From Ornithinimicrobium sp. F0845 (GTDB taxonomy: Bacteria > Actinomycetota > Actinomycetes > Actinomycetales > Dermatophilaceae), in contig NZ_JALKAL010000018.1 in assembly GCF_023015765.1 (NCBI RefSeq), positions 1 through 64,000 of the forward strand: a stretch of DNA of 64,000 nt. Direction: 5' to 3'. The position numbers were made by a program, and so were the translations under genes. The notes beneath the pieces are model-generated. The model saw only the letters and a list, made by a program, of their open reading frames with translations, was not told the DNA's origin and searched no databases. Of this stretch, positions 1 to 10,460 are shown in pieces; positions within the stretch are counted from its first letter, which is position 1; every line of letters starts with the position of its first letter.

Positions 1-99
1 CCACTAATCCACCCAGCAAGCTAGGCTTCATCGTTCGACTTGCATGTGTTAAGCACGCCGCCAGCGTTCGTCCTGAGCCAGGATCAAACTCTCCGATAA
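1..99 (-). rRNA. rrs: 16S ribosomal RNA, 5' end (partial)
   Basis: The reverse complement carries the universal 16S 5' primer site AGAGTTTGATCCTGGCTCAG at 92-73, followed by the expected GACGAACGCTGGCGGCG and TTAACACATGCAAGTCGAACG blocks. The mature 5' end should lie about 7 nt upstream of AGAGTTTG, near 99. Only the first ~100 nt are inside the window; the rest of the rRNA operon continues beyond position 1. The sequence after GTCGAACG (GATGAAGCC...) is of the actinobacterial V1 type. Confidence 0.97.
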
Positions 100-308
100 A
101 ATCACACACCCAACCAACCCACCACCACACAGGCAATGAACCAGTCAGGAAAAAATGACCCAAAGAAGGGCACAATCACTAGCCGACAGAACAAGCCATC
201 GCTGACTCGAATCCATCAATTCAAAGAAAATCTCGCCACCAGAACACACCACACACAAAACGCATGCACCATGCCCCAGGACGGGAAAAATTGGCATCGA
301 TTACTGAC

Positions 309-330
309 ACGCTGTTGAGTTCTCAAAGAT
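309..330 (-). promoter_or_regulatory. rRNA leader boxA-like antitermination element
   Basis: On the minus strand the leader contains TTTGAGAACTCAACAGCG about 215 nt upstream of 16S. This matches the TTTGAGAACTCAA motif usual in actinobacterial rRNA leaders, where it acts as a boxA-like Nus-factor site. Seen in sequence; the function is from family knowledge. Confidence 0.65.
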
Positions 331-532
331 CGGACACACACCAACCACCACACCAGAAACATCCGGCTCGGCGATTGGGGCGGCTTCCTACTGTACCACC
401 TTCCGGCGCGTTAACGCTCTCGGCTGCAGTGAACTGCGGCCGACTTCGGCTGGTGGGTTGCCATGCTCCTGCGGGACCGGCCACGCCGGTGATCCGAGTG
501 TCCGTGCCTCCCTGCTGGGCTGGCGAGGGACA

Positions 533-562
533 ACATTAGGTCAGGTTCGGCGACAAACACAA
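533..562 (-). promoter_or_regulatory. Candidate rRNA operon promoter
   Basis: On the minus strand, TTGTGT (562-557) is followed after 18 nt by TAATGT (538-533), a plausible sigma-A type -35/-10 pair about 430 nt upstream of 16S. The stretch between it and the 16S gene (100-532) is an untranslated leader with lower GC than the flanks and no convincing reading frame. Confidence 0.4.
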
Positions 563-611
563 ATCGGCTGGTCAGCGGCCTGGTGGACGGCTGTCGACGT
601 CGCCGGCGCGG

Positions 612-716
612 CCCCCACAGGCTCAACCGGCCGCCCCCGCAGGCGCAATCGGCCGCCGCCCGCGCAGGTTCAACCCGGCCGCCCAGGCTCAACCGCCGCC
701 CGCAGGCTCAACCGAC
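612..716. repeat. Degenerate tandem CAGGCTCAACCGGCCGCC repeat
   Basis: About five degenerate copies of an 18-24 nt unit related to CAGGCTCAACCGGCCGCC lie between the rRNA promoter region and the tyrS stop codon. No reading frame is convincing here. The repeats may help separate rRNA and tyrS transcription, but no classical terminator is seen. Confidence 0.6.
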
Positions 717-734
717 GGTGCGCCGGTCGTCGCT

Positions 735-1994
735 TTAGGCCCTGCGGGCCGCCGCCAGGTTCTTCCGGCCCCGCCTCAGGAGCGCGATGCTGCCGTGCAG
801 GAAGGAGTCCTCGGCAAGCACCTGCTCGGGGTCACTCACCTTCACGTTGTTGATGCTCACCCCACCCTCGGCCACGAGCCGCCGCGCGGCGCCGCGACTC
901 TCCGCGAGACCCGTGGCGACCAGGGCGTCCACGATGCTGGCCCCCACCTGAACGGGACCGCCAGGAAGCTCGGCGGTCGCGTCCGCGAGGGTCCGGGCGT
1001 CGATCTGCGCGGGCTCCCCCTTGCCGAACAGCACCTGGCTGGCGGCCTGAACCTGGGCGGTCGCCTCAGCACCGTGCACCAGTGTCGTCACATCGACGGC
1101 CAGCACCTTCTGTGCTTCTCGCAGGTGAGGGCGCTCCTGGGTCGACCGCTCGAGGTTTTCGATCTCCTCGGGAGTGCGCGTCGTGAAGACCTTGAGGAGC
1201 TTGGCCACCTCGGAGTCGGCGACGTTGATCCAGTACTGGTAGAAGGCGTAGGGGCTGGTCATGTCCGCGGACAACCAGACCGCGTTGCCCTCTGACTTGC
1301 CGTACTTCTGCCCGTTCTCGTCGGTCAGCAACGGAGTCGTCATAGCGTGCACGCTCGCACCCTCGACCCGGTGCACCAGGTCCACGCCGGCGGTGAGGTT
1401 GCCCCACTGGTCCTGGCCACCGGTCTGCAGCGTGCAACCGTGCTCACGGAACAGGTGCAGGTAGTCCAGCGCCTGCAGGATCTGGTAGCTGAACTCCGTG
1501 TAGCTGATGCCGGCCTCGCTCTCCAACCGGGCAGCGACGGCCTCCTTGCGGATCATCTGGTTCACGCGGAAGTGCTGGCCGACATCGCGCAGGAAGTCCA
1601 GGGCCGACAGTGGCGCCGTCCAGTCGAGGTTGTCCACCAGGAGCGCGGGGTTGTCCCCCTCGAAGTCCACGAACGGCCGCACCAGCTCCTTGATGCGCGC
1701 CACGTTCGCCGCGGTCTGCTCCTTCGTCTTGAGCACCCGCTCGCTCGTCGGCTTGGGGTCACCGATCTGCCCGGTCGACCCTCCGACCAGCACGATCACG
1801 CGATGTCCGGCACGCTGCAGGTGACGCAGCATGACCAGCTGGACCAGGTTGCCGAAGTGCAGCGACGGAGCTGTGGGGTCGAAACCGCAGTAGACCGTGA
1901 GTGGACTCTCGTTCAGCGCCGTGCGGAGCTCGGCCTCGTCGGTGGTCTGTGCCACCAGGCCTCGCCACTGCAGTTCCTCAAAGATGCCGCTCAC
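735..1994 (-). CDS. tyrS: Tyrosine--tRNA ligase
   Basis: This 419-aa class I aminoacyl-tRNA synthetase charges tRNA-Tyr in the cytoplasm. The HIGH-like signature is HFGN at residues 46-49 and the KMSKS-like loop is KYGKS at 230-234. A C-terminal S4 RNA-binding domain fills about residues 350-415. Length and domain order are normal for bacterial TyrS. The start is GTG with GAGGTAG just upstream. It lies downstream of argH and mpg on the same strand, the usual actinobacterial argH-mpg-tyrS neighbourhood, with a 94-nt gap after mpg that could hold its own promoter. Confidence 0.96.
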   Translation of the reverse strand: MSGIFEELQWRGLVAQTTDEAELRTALNESPLTVYCGFDPTAPSLHFGNLVQLVMLRHLQRAGHRVIVLVGGSTGQIGDPKPTSERVLKTKEQTAANVARIKELVRPFVDFEGDNPALLVDNLDWTAPLSALDFLRDVGQHFRVNQMIRKEAVAARLESEAGISYTEFSYQILQALDYLHLFREHGCTLQTGGQDQWGNLTAGVDLVHRVEGASVHAMTTPLLTDENGQKYGKSEGNAVWLSADMTSPYAFYQYWINVADSEVAKLLKVFTTRTPEEIENLERSTQERPHLREAQKVLAVDVTTLVHGAEATAQVQAASQVLFGKGEPAQIDARTLADATAELPGGPVQVGASIVDALVATGLAESRGAARRLVAEGGVSINNVKVSDPEQVLAEDSFLHGSIALLRRGRKNLAAARRA

Positions 1995-2088
1995 GTCTAC
2001 CTCGGGTCTCGTCGATCAGTGCTGAACCCCGCCATTGTCGCCGGTCGGGCGACGGCTCGGCGACACGGGTTCCCTGGGTGCGTCTTCC

Positions 2089-2733
2089 TCAGGTGCGTCG
2101 ACGCAGGGGCGCTGCGGGGCGATAGACCGACACGCTCGGCTCTCCCTCGAGCCAGAACCGCCAGGGGTATGCCGTGCCGTCACCTCCCGTGCCTCGCACC
2201 CCGACCCGTGGTCCGGTGCGGATCACAGGACTGGAGGTGGAGGCGGAAGCAACGGTGGACGTCGTGCCTGCCAGCAACCTCACCGGCCCGTCTCCCAGGA
2301 GATCGGCGCCGTAGTCGTCCATGGTGAGACCGAGCGCCTGGGCCAACCGGGCCGGACCGCGGGCGAGGTCCCGGTCCTCGGGCACCCTGCCGGTCCGTGC
2401 GGAGGTGCGGCGTTGCCTGGCCACCTCGATACCGCGCACGACCTCACCGGCCCGGAGCAGGACGGCCTGGGCGACCCCGTCGACCCCGCACACGACGTTG
2501 GCGCAAGTGTGCATCCCGTAGGTGAAGTAGACGTAGAGGAACCCGGCCGGCCCGAACATGACCCGGTTGCGCGGGGTGGGGCCACGGAAGGCGTGCGACC
2601 CCGGGTCCTGCTCCCCGGCATACGCCTCCACCTCGGTGAGGCGCACGGCGACGCCGTCGTGCTCGAGCACCGTCCCGAGCAGGTCCGGGGCCACCTCGAG
2701 GGCGGGGCGGGTCAGCGCCTCGCGGCTGAGCAT
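2089..2733 (-). CDS. mpg: DNA-3-methyladenine glycosylase (MPG/AAG family)
   Basis: A 214-aa protein of the AAG fold that excises 3-methyladenine and other alkylated purines, starting base-excision repair. It contains the family blocks RLTEVEAYAGEQDPGSHA, PTPRNRVMFG and GFLYVYFTYGMHTCANVV, which include the catalytic Glu (VEAY) and the intercalating-loop region. An upstream in-frame ATG at 2862 would give 43 extra residues encoded inside argH; the ATG at 2733, giving MLSREALTRPALEVAPDLLG, matches where the family begins. It starts 17 nt after the argH stop, so the two are probably cotranscribed. Confidence 0.93.
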   Translation of the reverse strand: MLSREALTRPALEVAPDLLGTVLEHDGVAVRLTEVEAYAGEQDPGSHAFRGPTPRNRVMFGPAGFLYVYFTYGMHTCANVVCGVDGVAQAVLLRAGEVVRGIEVARQRRTSARTGRVPEDRDLARGPARLAQALGLTMDDYGADLLGDGPVRLLAGTTSTVASASTSSPVIRTGPRVGVRGTGGDGTAYPWRFWLEGEPSVSVYRPAAPLRRRT

Positions 2734-2749
2734 CGGAGACGGCACTGGG

Positions 2750-4195
<1,446 letters not shown>

Positions 4196-4260
4196 TCAGG
4201 GGTATGTCGTGTGGTCGCCGCCTGCTCAAGCGCGGCGGGGGCGAGGTGGGGCGGCCGCCC

Positions 4261-4779
4261 TCACGACTCGTGGCCGGCCAGCCCCAGGAAGCGCGTGGCC
4301 ACCTGCTCGCCACCGTCTGGGTCCAGCGTGATCACCAGGATCGTGTCGTCTCCGGCGATGGTGCCGAGCACGTCGGGGTTGTCGCTGCGGTCGATGGCCG
4401 AGGCGAGATACTGGGCCGCCCCAGGCGGGGTCCGCAGCACCACCTGGTTGCCGGTCGCCCGGGCCGAGACGAGCAGCTCCTCGCAGAGCCTGGCCAGCCG
4501 GGTGCCGTCCTCCGCGGACGCCGGTCGCAGGGACTGGTCGCCGCCCTGGGCCGGCACGGCATACACCTGTCCCCGACCCTGGCGGACCTTGACCGCCCCG
4601 AGCTCCAGCAGGTCCCGGGACAGGGTCGCCTGCGTGACGGTGATGCCATCGCGAGCCAGGTGCTCCAGCAGGTCGGACTGCGAGGCGACCGGGTGCCGGT
4701 CGAGGACGTCGACGATCCGCTGGTGGCGCGCGGCGCGTGTCGTCGGGATCCCCCCTGGCTGAATCTCTGCGGTGCTCAC
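4261..4779 (-). CDS. argR: Arginine repressor
   Basis: A 172-aa ArgR/AhrC-type hexameric repressor that senses L-arginine. The N-terminal winged helix spans about residues 15-70 ([23 protein letters not shown], with TQATLSRDL as recognition helix). The C-terminal arginine-binding domain includes the [12 protein letters not shown] block. The GTG at 4779 is chosen because a -10-like TATAGT ends 7 nt upstream, indicating a leaderless mRNA; a longer in-frame extension to 5013 would run back into the APH-like gene. An ARG-box-like palindrome overlaps the promoter, which suggests autorepression. It precedes argH. Confidence 0.95.
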   Translation of the reverse strand: MSTAEIQPGGIPTTRAARHQRIVDVLDRHPVASQSDLLEHLARDGITVTQATLSRDLLELGAVKVRQGRGQVYAVPAQGGDQSLRPASAEDGTRLARLCEELLVSARATGNQVVLRTPPGAAQYLASAIDRSDNPDVLGTIAGDDTILVITLDPDGGEQVATRFLGLAGHES

Positions 4780-4786
4780 GTGTAGA

Positions 4787-4807
4787 ACTATACAAGGGCA
4801 TGCATAG
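4787..4807 (-). promoter_or_regulatory. argR promoter overlapping an ARG-box-like operator
   Basis: The -10 TATAGT (4792-4787) ends 7 nt before the argR GTG, giving a leaderless transcript. The minus-strand stretch 4807-4788, ending in the -10, reads CTATGCATGCCCTTGTATAG, close to the ARG boxes described upstream of Streptomyces arg genes (TGCATGCCCatTGCATA-like). The operator therefore covers the -10. Operator identity is an inference. Confidence 0.55.
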
Positions 4808-5809
4808 TCATGCGCCCGTGCGGGACGGCTGGGCGGCACTCGGCGGCCCCGCGCCCTCCCACCGTTCGCGCAGCCACGCGGCCGTGGCCACGCCCTGGAC
4901 GCGTTGGAACTCGCGCAGCGTGGGCAGACCGGGCGGCGCGGGCAGCCGGCTCTTGTGCACGAAGTAGGCGAGGATGCCCGCCAGGACCGCGTCGACGTCC
5001 TCCTCGGTGGCACCCAGAGCGTGCATCCGGGCGTCGTATGACGTGTGACCGGGTGTGCCGTAGAGGCGCAGGTTGAGCACGAGCATCAGGGTGTCGACCC
5101 ACGCCGCCCCTCGGCACGCGAACGGCCAGTCCACGACCCGCACCCTGCCCTCGGGGGTGACCAGCAGGTTGTCGGCGCGGACGTCGTTGTGCACGAGGTA
5201 GTCACCGCTCAGGCGCCCTCCGGCGATGCCGGCTACCGCGCTGAGCCGGTCGGCGTTGGCGGCGACCCAGGGGTCTAGGTCCGCGGGCGGGTCGGCCAGG
5301 ACGTCGGGCCAGTGCGCCAGCGTCCCCCTCCCCATGAAGTCCTCGAGCAGCGGCAGCTCCACGTCACCCGGCAGGGGTCGCGCGGCCACGCGAGCCAACT
5401 CCTCGAGGGTGGCGTTCGCCTCGGCCTCCACCCACGGCGTGTGCGGGTGCCGACCCGGGATGTCCTCGACGAGCAGGCCGACCCACCGCTCACCGTTGAT
5501 CCGCTCGTCGAGAGAGGCGAGGAGCACCGGCGCCCCGACATACTGCGGCAGTTGGCCCAGCACCCCGACCTCCTGTGCGAGGAGATCGGGGGCCTCCTGG
5601 TTCAGTCCCTCGCCGACCGCCTTGACGAACGCCCACCGGCGCTCTCCGTGCACGCGGTCCGCCACCCCCGGGGAGAACCCGCCCTGTTGCGGGAGCACCT
5701 CGAGGACTCCGCCGACCTCGTCGGCCACCCAGGCACGGACGGCGTCGGGCAGGTCGGCCCACGGGATGCGGACGCCGTGGGACCGGACCGGCTCGGTGGT
5801 GTCAGACAC
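4808..5809 (-). CDS. Aminoglycoside phosphotransferase (APH)/choline kinase-like protein
   Basis: A 333-aa protein with the eukaryotic-kinase-like APH fold. The catalytic loop is HNDVRADN at 207-214 and the metal-binding Asp is D227 in VRVVDWPF. An N-terminal small-molecule kinase lobe with FVKAV (probable ATP-binding Lys at 63) precedes them. Family members phosphorylate drugs, choline, homoserine or other metabolites; nothing in the sequence fixes the substrate. Its stop lies 28 nt upstream of argR on the same strand, with the argR promoter in between. Resistance function should not be assumed. Confidence 0.8.
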   Translation of the reverse strand: MSDTTEPVRSHGVRIPWADLPDAVRAWVADEVGGVLEVLPQQGGFSPGVADRVHGERRWAFVKAVGEGLNQEAPDLLAQEVGVLGQLPQYVGAPVLLASLDERINGERWVGLLVEDIPGRHPHTPWVEAEANATLEELARVAARPLPGDVELPLLEDFMGRGTLAHWPDVLADPPADLDPWVAANADRLSAVAGIAGGRLSGDYLVHNDVRADNLLVTPEGRVRVVDWPFACRGAAWVDTLMLVLNLRLYGTPGHTSYDARMHALGATEEDVDAVLAGILAYFVHKSRLPAPPGLPTLREFQRVQGVATAAWLRERWEGAGPPSAAQPSRTGA

Positions 5810-5880
5810 GCGAGCACGCTAACAACCCGCGGGGGCAGTCCGTCCGCCTCCTGCCGGTCACGCGTTGGCGCGGGGGCGCC

Positions 5881-6654
5881 TCACGCCAGCGGGTCGCCCT
5901 CACCCCAGGGCCGCAGGCGCAGCATCCGCTCGCCCTCGCCCAGGCCCTGAGCGGACTTCTCACGCAGCACGTCGAGGTTGTCGGCGCCGGCCCGCACCAT
6001 CCGACCGGAGAAGCCGTCCAGCTCGCCGTCGGCGATGGCCAGCGCGAGCGCGGCCAGGTCGTCCGGGCTCGTCCACTCGGTGCGGTCCCGGTGCATCTCC
6101 ATGCTGTGCGTCATGTCCGTCTCGATGACGCCCGGCGCGAGGTCGAAGGCCAGGACGCCGTGCTCGGCACCGGCCAGCGCCACGCCTCCGGTCAGCCGGG
6201 CCAGGGCGGACTTGCTGGCGTGGTATGCCGTCAGCACCGCGCTCTCCCGCGTCCCGGAGCCGCTGTTCAGGTTGATGACCCGCCCGCCGCCGGCGGCGAT
6301 CATGTGCGGCACCACCGCGCGGGTGACCAGGAACGGCCCGCGGACGTTGGTCTCCATGACCTGCCACCACTGCTCGGGGTCGCCCTCCCAGAGGGGCACC
6401 TCGCGCTCCACCAGGCCGGCGTTGTTGACCAGCAGGTCGATGCGGCCGTGCTCGGCGATCACCGCCTCGACGGCCGTTCCCACCGCCGCCTCGTCGGTCA
6501 CGTCGCAGGCGACAGTCGGCGAGCCGGTCGGGTCGTCGCTCCCGCCGCGGGACAGACCGACCACCTGCCACCCCGCCTCCCGGAAGGCCCCGGCGAGGAT
6601 GGCGCCGATGCCCCGGGAGGCGCCGGTGACCAGGGCGACCCTCTGCATACTCAC
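5881..6654 (-). CDS. Short-chain dehydrogenase/reductase
   Basis: A 257-aa classical SDR. The nucleotide-binding motif TGASRGIG is at 10-17, NNAG at 77-80, the catalytic Ser at about 131, and Tyr144/Lys148 in YHASK. The family catalyses NAD(P)-dependent carbonyl/alcohol interconversion; the substrate cannot be read from sequence. The GTG start overlaps the pheT stop in GTGA, so it is translationally coupled to pheT; MQRVALVTG two codons later is an alternative start. It is probably the last gene of the pheST operon. Confidence 0.85.
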   Translation of the reverse strand: MSMQRVALVTGASRGIGAILAGAFREAGWQVVGLSRGGSDDPTGSPTVACDVTDEAAVGTAVEAVIAEHGRIDLLVNNAGLVEREVPLWEGDPEQWWQVMETNVRGPFLVTRAVVPHMIAAGGGRVINLNSGSGTRESAVLTAYHASKSALARLTGGVALAGAEHGVLAFDLAPGVIETDMTHSMEMHRDRTEWTSPDDLAALALAIADGELDGFSGRMVRAGADNLDVLREKSAQGLGEGERMLRLRPWGEGDPLA

Positions 6655-9257
6655 CGCTGCACCGCCCCGTGGTCCCTGGCCGCGCGGGCGACGGCGGCGT
6701 CGCGGGCGGCGTTGACCTCCTCGGTCGTCAGCGTTCGGTCATCGGCGCGGAAGGTCAGGTGGAAGGCCAGGCTCTGCTGGTCGTCACCGATCTGGTCGCC
6801 CCGATAGACGTCGAACAGTCGCACCGACTCCAGCAGCTCCCCGGCGCCGGCGCGCACCGACTCGAGCAGGTCGCCGAAGCTGACGCTGCGAGAGACGGTC
6901 AGCGCGATGTCGGATCCCGCCGGCGGGTGGTTGGACAGCGGCGCACCCTGGGCACGGCGGTCACTGGCCGCGATCAGGACCTCGAGGTCGAGCTCGGCCG
7001 CGACGGTGCGGTCGGGGACACCCAGGGCCTTGACGACCTTGGGGTGCAGCTCACCGGCCCAGCCGATGGTCGTGCCGTCAGACAGCGTGAGCTCGACGCA
7101 GCGGCCGGGGTGGAACGGCTCGCGCTCGCTCTGCCGGCGCTCGACGCTCACGCCGAGAGCGTCGCAGACCGCGTGGGCCCAGCCCACGACGTCGGTGACG
7201 TCGGTGGCCCGGCCCGCGCCCCACCAGCCGGCGCGCTCGGCCTGGCCGGTCGCGACCATCGCGACGTGCCAGGGCTGGTGCGGGACGGCGGCCAGGATCT
7301 CCTCCAGCACCGCGTCGTCGGGCTTGACCCCGACGCCGGGCACCGGGGCCTTGCGGGCCAGGTCCGGCAGGGTGACGGTGTCGATCTCGAACAGGGCCAC
7401 GTCCTTGGCGCCGCGGCCCAGGTTGCGGCGCACCGCGTCCGGCAGCGTCTGGAGCAGCTCGGTGCGCATCAGCGGCGCCTCGTCGGACAGCGGGTTGGCC
7501 AGCCGCACCGCGTGCCGACGGTGGTCGTCCGCGCCCAGGCCCAGGTCGTCGAAGCGGGACTCGCCGACGAACGGATAGGTCAGCACCTCGTCCAGGCCCT
7601 GACCGGCCAGCGCGGCCGCAACGGTGCGCCGGACCCGCTGGGCATGGGTCAGGCCGCGTCCGCCCGGCGCGGTCGGCAGGACCGACGGGATCTGGTCGTA
7701 GCCGTCGATCCGCGCGACCTCCTCGACCAGGTCGGGAGGGGTGGTCAGGTCAGGACGCCACGAGGGTGGCGTGACGGTCAGTATGCCGTCACTCGCGCCC
7801 GCGGAACCTGTCCCGTCCGCACCGGTCGCCTCTGCCGGAGTCACTTCCGCACCCGCCGTGACCGTGCACCCGATCGTCTCGAGCACCTCGACCACGCGCT
7901 CACGGGGGTAGTCGACGCCCACGTACCGGGTCGGCATACTCACCTCGAAGGTGATCGGCTCCGGCGGGCTGACCTGGCCGGCGTCGGTGACCGCCGGGTC
8001 GGCGGTGCCACCGCCGTGCTCGACCATCAGCTCGACGATGAGCTGGGCCGCCTGCGGCGCGAGCTCGTGGTCGACGCCGCGCTCGAAGCGCTTGGAGGCC
8101 TCGGACGTCAGCTTGTGCCGGCGCGAGGTCCGGGCCACGGTGCGCGGGTCGAAGTGCGCGGCCTCGATGAGCACGTCGGTGGTGGTGTCGCTGACCTCGC
8201 TCGAGGCGCCACCCATCACGCCGGCGAGGCCGAGCACGGTCTCCCCACCGTCGGTGATCAGCAGGTCCTCGGGGTCCAGGGCGCGCTCGACGTCGTCGAG
8301 GGTCGTGAGCCGCTCGCCCGCACGGGCCCGGCGCACCACGATCGGGCCCGCGAGCTTGTGCAGGTCATAGGCGTGCGTCGGCTGGCCCAGTGCCAACATG
8401 ACGTAGTTGGAGATGTCGACGGCCAGGCTGATCGGCCGCATCCCCGCCTCGGTCAGGCGGGTCGCCATCCACGCGGGGGTCGGCGCCTGCGGGTCCAGCC
8501 CGCGCACGATGCGCGTGACGAACCGGTCGCAGCCCTGCACGCCGTCCAGCGGTGCCTCGTCGCGCAGCTCGACGCCGAATCCGTCGGCCGTCGCGGCCGG
8601 TGCCGTCAGCGGCTGCTCCTGCCCGTCGACCACGCGCACGAGAGCCGGGTCGCGATAGGCGGCGCCGGTGCTGTGGGAGTACTCCCGCGCGATGCCGCGC
8701 AGCGAGAAGCAATAGCCACGGTCAGGCGTGACATTGACCTCGACCGTCTCGCGGTCCAGGCCCAGCAGCGGGATCGCGTCCTGGCCCGGCTCCAGTCCCT
8801 CGGCTCCGGCGCCCAGCCAGTCGGTGAGCACGATGATGCCGTCGTGGTCGTCTCCGAGGCCCAGCTCGAGCGAGGAGCAGATCATGCCCGCGCTGACGTG
8901 GCCGTAGGTCTTGCGCGCGGAGATCTCGAAGTTCCCGGGCAGCACACCGCCGGGCAGGATCACCGGCACAAGGTCGCCCACGCCGAAGTTGTGTGCGCCG
9001 CAGACGATGCCCTGCGGCTCGCCGGTGCCGTTCGCCTCCCCGACGTCCACCTGGCACCAGTTGATGGTCTTGCCGTTCTTCTGCTTCTCCGGCGTGACCT
9101 CCAGGACCCGCCCCACGACGAGGGGACCCTGCACGTCCCCGCCGTGCAGTCCCTCCTCCTCCAACCCGACCCGGACCAGGTCGGCTGCCACCTGGGTGCC
9201 GGTCGTGCCGGCCGGCACCTCGGCATACTCCCGCAGCCAGTCAAGGGGAACCCGCAT
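6651..9257 (-). CDS. pheT: Phenylalanine--tRNA ligase beta subunit
   Basis: An 868-aa PheT beginning MRVPLDWLREYAEVPAGTTG. The EMAP-like tRNA-binding domain covers about residues 40-150, B3/B4 editing modules about 230-400, B5 about 420-490, and a C-terminal anticodon-binding FDX-ACB domain forms the last ~95 residues. It pairs with PheS as (alpha-beta)2. The reading frame is open well upstream into pheS, but the start is fixed by the TGATG overlap with the pheS stop. A low-complexity Ala/Gly/Thr insertion (AGAEVTPAEATGADGTGSAG) sits near residue 490. Confidence 0.96.
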   Translation of the reverse strand: MRVPLDWLREYAEVPAGTTGTQVAADLVRVGLEEEGLHGGDVQGPLVVGRVLEVTPEKQKNGKTINWCQVDVGEANGTGEPQGIVCGAHNFGVGDLVPVILPGGVLPGNFEISARKTYGHVSAGMICSSLELGLGDDHDGIIVLTDWLGAGAEGLEPGQDAIPLLGLDRETVEVNVTPDRGYCFSLRGIAREYSHSTGAAYRDPALVRVVDGQEQPLTAPAATADGFGVELRDEAPLDGVQGCDRFVTRIVRGLDPQAPTPAWMATRLTEAGMRPISLAVDISNYVMLALGQPTHAYDLHKLAGPIVVRRARAGERLTTLDDVERALDPEDLLITDGGETVLGLAGVMGGASSEVSDTTTDVLIEAAHFDPRTVARTSRRHKLTSEASKRFERGVDHELAPQAAQLIVELMVEHGGGTADPAVTDAGQVSPPEPITFEVSMPTRYVGVDYPRERVVEVLETIGCTVTAGAEVTPAEATGADGTGSAGASDGILTVTPPSWRPDLTTPPDLVEEVARIDGYDQIPSVLPTAPGGRGLTHAQRVRRTVAAALAGQGLDEVLTYPFVGESRFDDLGLGADDHRRHAVRLANPLSDEAPLMRTELLQTLPDAVRRNLGRGAKDVALFEIDTVTLPDLARKAPVPGVGVKPDDAVLEEILAAVPHQPWHVAMVATGQAERAGWWGAGRATDVTDVVGWAHAVCDALGVSVERRQSEREPFHPGRCVELTLSDGTTIGWAGELHPKVVKALGVPDRTVAAELDLEVLIAASDRRAQGAPLSNHPPAGSDIALTVSRSVSFGDLLESVRAGAGELLESVRLFDVYRGDQIGDDQQSLAFHLTFRADDRTLTTEEVNAARDAAVARAARDHGAVQR

Positions 9258-10351
9258 CAGATCTCCATCCCGAACTGCGCGTTGAAGCGCACGTCTCCCT
9301 CGATGATCTCCCGCATGTCGGCCAAGTGGTTGCGGAACATCAGGCTCCGCTCCACGCCCATGCCGAAGGCGAAACCCTGATAGCGCTGCGGGTCGATGCC
9401 GCACGCGCGCAGCACGTTGTGGTTGACCATGCCGCAGCCGCCCCACTCGATCCAGCCCGTGCCGCCACACGTCCGACACTCCGCGTCGTCGCCGCGGCAG
9501 ACGAAGCACTGGAAGTCCATCTCCGCGCTGGGCTCGGTGAAGGGGAAGTATGCCGGGCGCAGCCTGGTCTTCAGGCCCTCGCCGAAGAGCTCGCTGGCCA
9601 GGCGGTCGAGCGTGCCCTTGAGGTGGGCCATGGTCAGGCCCTCGTCGATCGCCAGGCCCTCCATCTGGTGGAAGACCGGCGTGTGCGTGGCGTCGAGCTC
9701 GTCGGTGCGGAACGTCTTGCCGGGCACGGCCACGTAGAGCGGCGCGCCGCGCTCGAGCAGCGAGCGGGCCTGGCCGGGCGAGGTATGGGTGCGCAGCACG
9801 ATCCCGGCGTCGGCGGGGTCGACGAAGAAGGTGTCCTGCATCTGCCGGGCCGGGTGGTCCTTGTCGAAGTTGAGCGCGTCGAAGTTGAACCACTCCGCCT
9901 CGACCCCGGGGCCTTCGGCGATCTCCCACCCCATGCCGACCATGACGTCGGCCATCCGCTCGGCGGTCAGCGTCAGCGGGTGGCGGTGCCCGAACGGGCG
10001 CCGGTCCGGGCGCACGGTCAGGTCCATGGCCTCCTCAACCAGGATCCGCTCGTCGCGCTCGGCCTCCAGCTCGGCCTGGCGAGTTGCGAGGGCCTTGTTG
10101 ACCTGCCCTCGTGCCTGGCCGACGCGCTTGCCGGCCTCGGCCTTCGCGCTCGGCGGCAGGGCCCCGATCTCTCGGTTGGCCAGCGCGAGCGGGCTCTTCT
10201 CCCCCGCGTGCGCGATGCGCGCGGCCTTGAGCTCCTCGAGGCTGGTGGCTGCGGTGATGGCGCTCAGGGCGTCAGCGACGTTCGCCTCGACCTGCTCAGG
10301 GTCGAGGGCGCTCACCTCGACAGGGTCATAGTTGGTGTTGGGTCCGGACAC
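9257..10351 (-). CDS. pheS: Phenylalanine--tRNA ligase alpha subunit
   Basis: A 364-aa class II synthetase catalytic subunit. An N-terminal coiled coil (about residues 15-110) precedes motif 2, FRTDELDATHTPVFHQMEG, and motif 3, GFAFGMGVERSLMFR. A Cys cluster CFVCRGDDAECRTCGGTG, common in this family, lies before motif 3. The GTG start at 10351 follows a TAGACT -10 by 7 nt, so the message is probably leaderless; there is no T-box-like leader. The stop overlaps pheT by one base. Confidence 0.96.
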   Translation of the reverse strand: MSGPNTNYDPVEVSALDPEQVEANVADALSAITAATSLEELKAARIAHAGEKSPLALANREIGALPPSAKAEAGKRVGQARGQVNKALATRQAELEAERDERILVEEAMDLTVRPDRRPFGHRHPLTLTAERMADVMVGMGWEIAEGPGVEAEWFNFDALNFDKDHPARQMQDTFFVDPADAGIVLRTHTSPGQARSLLERGAPLYVAVPGKTFRTDELDATHTPVFHQMEGLAIDEGLTMAHLKGTLDRLASELFGEGLKTRLRPAYFPFTEPSAEMDFQCFVCRGDDAECRTCGGTGWIEWGGCGMVNHNVLRACGIDPQRYQGFAFGMGVERSLMFRNHLADMREIIEGDVRFNAQFGMEI

Positions 10352-10358
10352 GCGCTTG

Positions 10359-10364
10359 AGTCTA
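10359..10364 (-). promoter_or_regulatory. pheST leaderless promoter (-10 TAGACT)
   Basis: TAGACT ends 7 nt upstream of the pheS GTG, so transcription should start at or next to the start codon. A 30-bp tandem duplication lies directly upstream, where the -35 would be. Confidence 0.6.
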
Positions 10365-10365
10365 A

Positions 10366-10425
10366 GTTGCCCGGCCGCCTGGCGGTGACGGGGCTGTTGC
10401 CCGGCCGTCTGGCGGTGACGAGGTT
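10366..10425. repeat. 30-bp tandem duplication upstream of pheS
   Basis: Two consecutive 30-nt copies (10366-10395 and 10396-10425), both beginning GTTGCCCGGCC and containing CTGGCGGTGACG, differ at only a few positions. They sit where the pheS -35 and upstream element would be, so copy number could influence expression. Confidence 0.75.
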
Positions 10426-10460
10426 CTTGCCCGACCCCTGCCCGTTAGCCCGGGGCGCTC

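Noticed and set aside
4808-5809. Aminoglycoside resistance gene
   Set aside because: The APH fold is clear but the family is broad, and the chromosomal setting beside argR gives no support for drug resistance.
10352-10460. T-box or amino-acid attenuator upstream of pheST
   Set aside because: The -10 is only 7 nt from the start codon, leaving no leader RNA.
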